A DNA stretch of 64,000 nucleotides. It comes from Actinoplanes philippinensis. GTDB lineage: Bacteria; Actinomycetota; Actinomycetes; Mycobacteriales; Micromonosporaceae. The stretch spans positions 186,001 through 250,000 of the forward strand of contig NZ_FONV01000008.1 of assembly GCF_900113015.1 (NCBI RefSeq), in the 5' to 3' direction. This document shows, in pieces, positions 57,401-60,400 of this stretch. Every line of letters starts with the position of its first letter. Position 1 is the stretch's first letter. A program made the translations under genes and the position numbers. The notes below the pieces were generated by a model. It did no database searches. It was not told the DNA's origin and was given only the letters and a program-made list of their open reading frames with translations.

Positions 57401-60400
57401 GGGGCGGTTGGTGATGGCGGTGTCGGCGTTGTTGAACAGGTGGGTCATGGAGGCGACGTCGGCGTCGCCGGTGTGCAGGAAGGTGGGGTTGCCGTCGGCT
57501 TGGTCCTGCAGGTTGTGCAGGAGTTGTTCGGTGTGGGGGTGGCGGGCGAGGGTTTCCCGGATGGCGGCGTACGGGATGGTGTCCTGGCCGGGGTTGTCGT
57601 TGGGGCCGATGCGGGTGTTGTTCCAGGAGAAGCCGATGACGGTGACGGGGAACGGTGGGTTGAGGGTGCGGATCTGATCGACGGTGTTCTGGATTTCGGT
57701 GTCGGAGAAGTTGCGGGTGAAGCCGTTGACGCCGATGACGAGTCCGAAGCGGCCGTCGGCGGTGCCGGGGCGGAAGCCTTGGGCGTACGTGTTGATCAGG
57801 TCGTGGAGGTTGTCGTTCGGGGTGACCGGAACCGTGGCCAGGTAGGCCGGCTTGTCAGCGGTCTCGGCATTACGCGGGCCGAGCTGCCCGATCGTGACCG
57901 GAGTGCCGACCGGCTTGAACTGATAGGTGTTCTGCGCGTTCTGGAACGCGCGACTGCCCCTGTCCCCCAGCATCGGCGCCCTCGGCTTCGGCGCCGGCGA
58001 ATCCGTGTGCACGTCGCCACGGGTTCCCGGATCCGCTGAGGCCGGTGCGGGAGCCGTCCGCGGGACCGGCCCGGCGGTCTCCGACACGTTCTCGATCAGC
58101 TGGAGATCGTGGTCGTTGAGATAGGTCGTGGGCCGGCCCGGATCGGCGGCCGCCTCCGCCGCGGTCGACGGCAGGTCGTAGACCTCGGGGCCCATGACAC
58201 CCGGGCGGTCCTGGGTGTTGAACAGGTGATGGTCGGCGTGGTAGCCCTCTTTGGCGCCGAGGTAGTGCATGACCTCGTGCACCAGGACGGCCGGGTTGTT
58301 GTTGATGTTCCAGCGGTGCTGCTGGGTGGTGTTGCCGTCGTTGCTGTGGTCGTCCGGCCGGGCCGGATCCGGCAGCGGCTCCGCGGTGATCTCCACCGGC
58401 GGCCGGCCGCCCGGCTGGTCCTGCCAGGTGTCGATCAGGTCGGCGGACCACGGGGTGGTGTCGACGGTCAACTGCACGTGCAGCTCCCGGCCGTTGGGCA
58501 GGGTGTGCTTGCCGTTGACCATCTGATCGATGGTGTTCTGCACCGTGTCCGCGACCTGCCGGAGCTGCTCCGGGGTCATCTGATCGTTCTTCGAGGTCAG
58601 GTCCAGCTTCACCTCGAACGACCGGTAGTCCTTGCCGTCGACGGTGAAGTCACGGGTGGTGAAGTCGATCGTGGTGATCTCGCCGCGGAGCAGATGGGTG
58701 CCGGGGACGATCGTGTCCTTCGACGGGTTGTAGCGCTCGGTCCGCAGCTGCTTCGGTTCGGCGTTGTCGTACGCCTGGCGCCACTCGGGACTCTTCGGGG
58801 CCGGCGTCGCGCTCGGCGGCAGCTCCACCCCGGTGGTGACGACACCCGGGTTCGGTGGCGGCGACTGCGACGTGGTGTGCGGATTGCCGGACAGCGCGGT
58901 GTGGGTCGCCCCGGCGACCTGGATCAGCGTCTTCGCGCCGTTCGGCAGGTCGGCCTTGAAGTCGTTGAGGATGCTCTTCTGCGTGGTGGGGCTGACCGGC
59001 TCCACACTCTTGAAAGCCAGCCGGGTGAGCCCGTCGGCCTTGTTCGCGTCGATGCCGGGATAGAAGGTCTGGATGTAGTTCTGGACCTGCTTCTTCCAGG
59101 TCTCGCGGTCGGCGTGGCTCTGCGGGATGCCGTCCGGGTTGCCGGGGTCGTAGTTCTGCAGCAGCCGCTCGGCCTGGGTCTCCAGCGAGACGGCCGGGTC
59201 GAAGGCGCCGAACGCCAGCGGGTCCATGCCCTGGAAGAGGCGTTGCTGGGCGACGGACTGGGCGAGTCCGCGGCCTTCCTTGGACGTGTATTTCAGTTCG
59301 CCCTGAGGGTCGTTGCGCACGCCGAAGGTGATGTCGGTTTCGAGTGTGGCGTTGTCGACGCGGACGAACGTGTTGGGTTCGGGCATGTAGACCGAGCGGG
59401 GGTCGACGTCGGCCATGGCCTTGCGGACCTGCTGGTCGCGGTGGTTGGCGTGGGTGGCCTGGGCCGGTGCGGAGTCGAAGGTGTAGCCGCCGCTGATGAT
59501 CTGGATGTCGGGGCGGTTGGTGATGGCGGTGTCGGCGTTGTTGAACAGGTGGGTCATGGAGGCGACGTCGGCGTCGCCGGTGTGCAGGAAGGTGGGGTTG
59601 CCGTCGGCTTGGTTCTGCAGGTTGTGCAGGAGTTGTTCGGTGTGGGGGTGGCGGGCGAGGGTTTCCCGGATGGCGGCGTACGGGATGGTGTCCTGGCCGG
59701 GGTTGTCGTGGGGGCCGATGCGGGTGTTGTTCCAGGAGAAGCCGATGACGGTGACGGGGAACGGTGGGTTGAGGGTGCGGATCTGGTCGATGGTGTTCTG
59801 GATGTCGGTGTCGGAGTAGGTGCGGGTGAAGCCGTTGACGCCGATGACGAGTCCGAAGCGGCCGTCGGCGGTGCCGGGGCGGAAGCCTTGGGCGTACGTG
59901 TTGATCAGGTCGTGGAGGTTGTCGTTCGGGGTGACCGGAACCGTGGCCAGGTAGGCCGGCTTGTCCGCGGTCTCGGTGTTGCGAGGACCCAATTGTCCGA
60001 TCGTGACCGGCTCGCCGACCTGCTTGAACTGGAACTGGTTCTGGGAATTCTGGAACGGGCGCCCACCCCTGTTCCCCAGGATCTCCGCCATCGGGCGGGT
60101 TGCGGGGCGCGAACCCGATGGCGCCGGGGCGGGACGCCGGGGCGCCTGCGACGGGGTGTGCACACCGGCCGGTGGAAGGGCGACCGGCTCGGGAGCGGCC
60201 TTGACGTCGGGTGCGGTCTCCGTCTCGTCGTCGCCGAACAACGACTCGGTGTCGGTGTCGGAATCGAAGCCGGGATCCGCCTGGCTGAAGATCGAGTCGG
60301 TGTCGCTGTCGTCGCTGAAGATCGAGTCGCTGTCGGTGTCGAGGTCCGGGCCCGCTACCTCGACGGAGAACGGCACCGCCGCCGTGGGTTCGGCCGCCTT

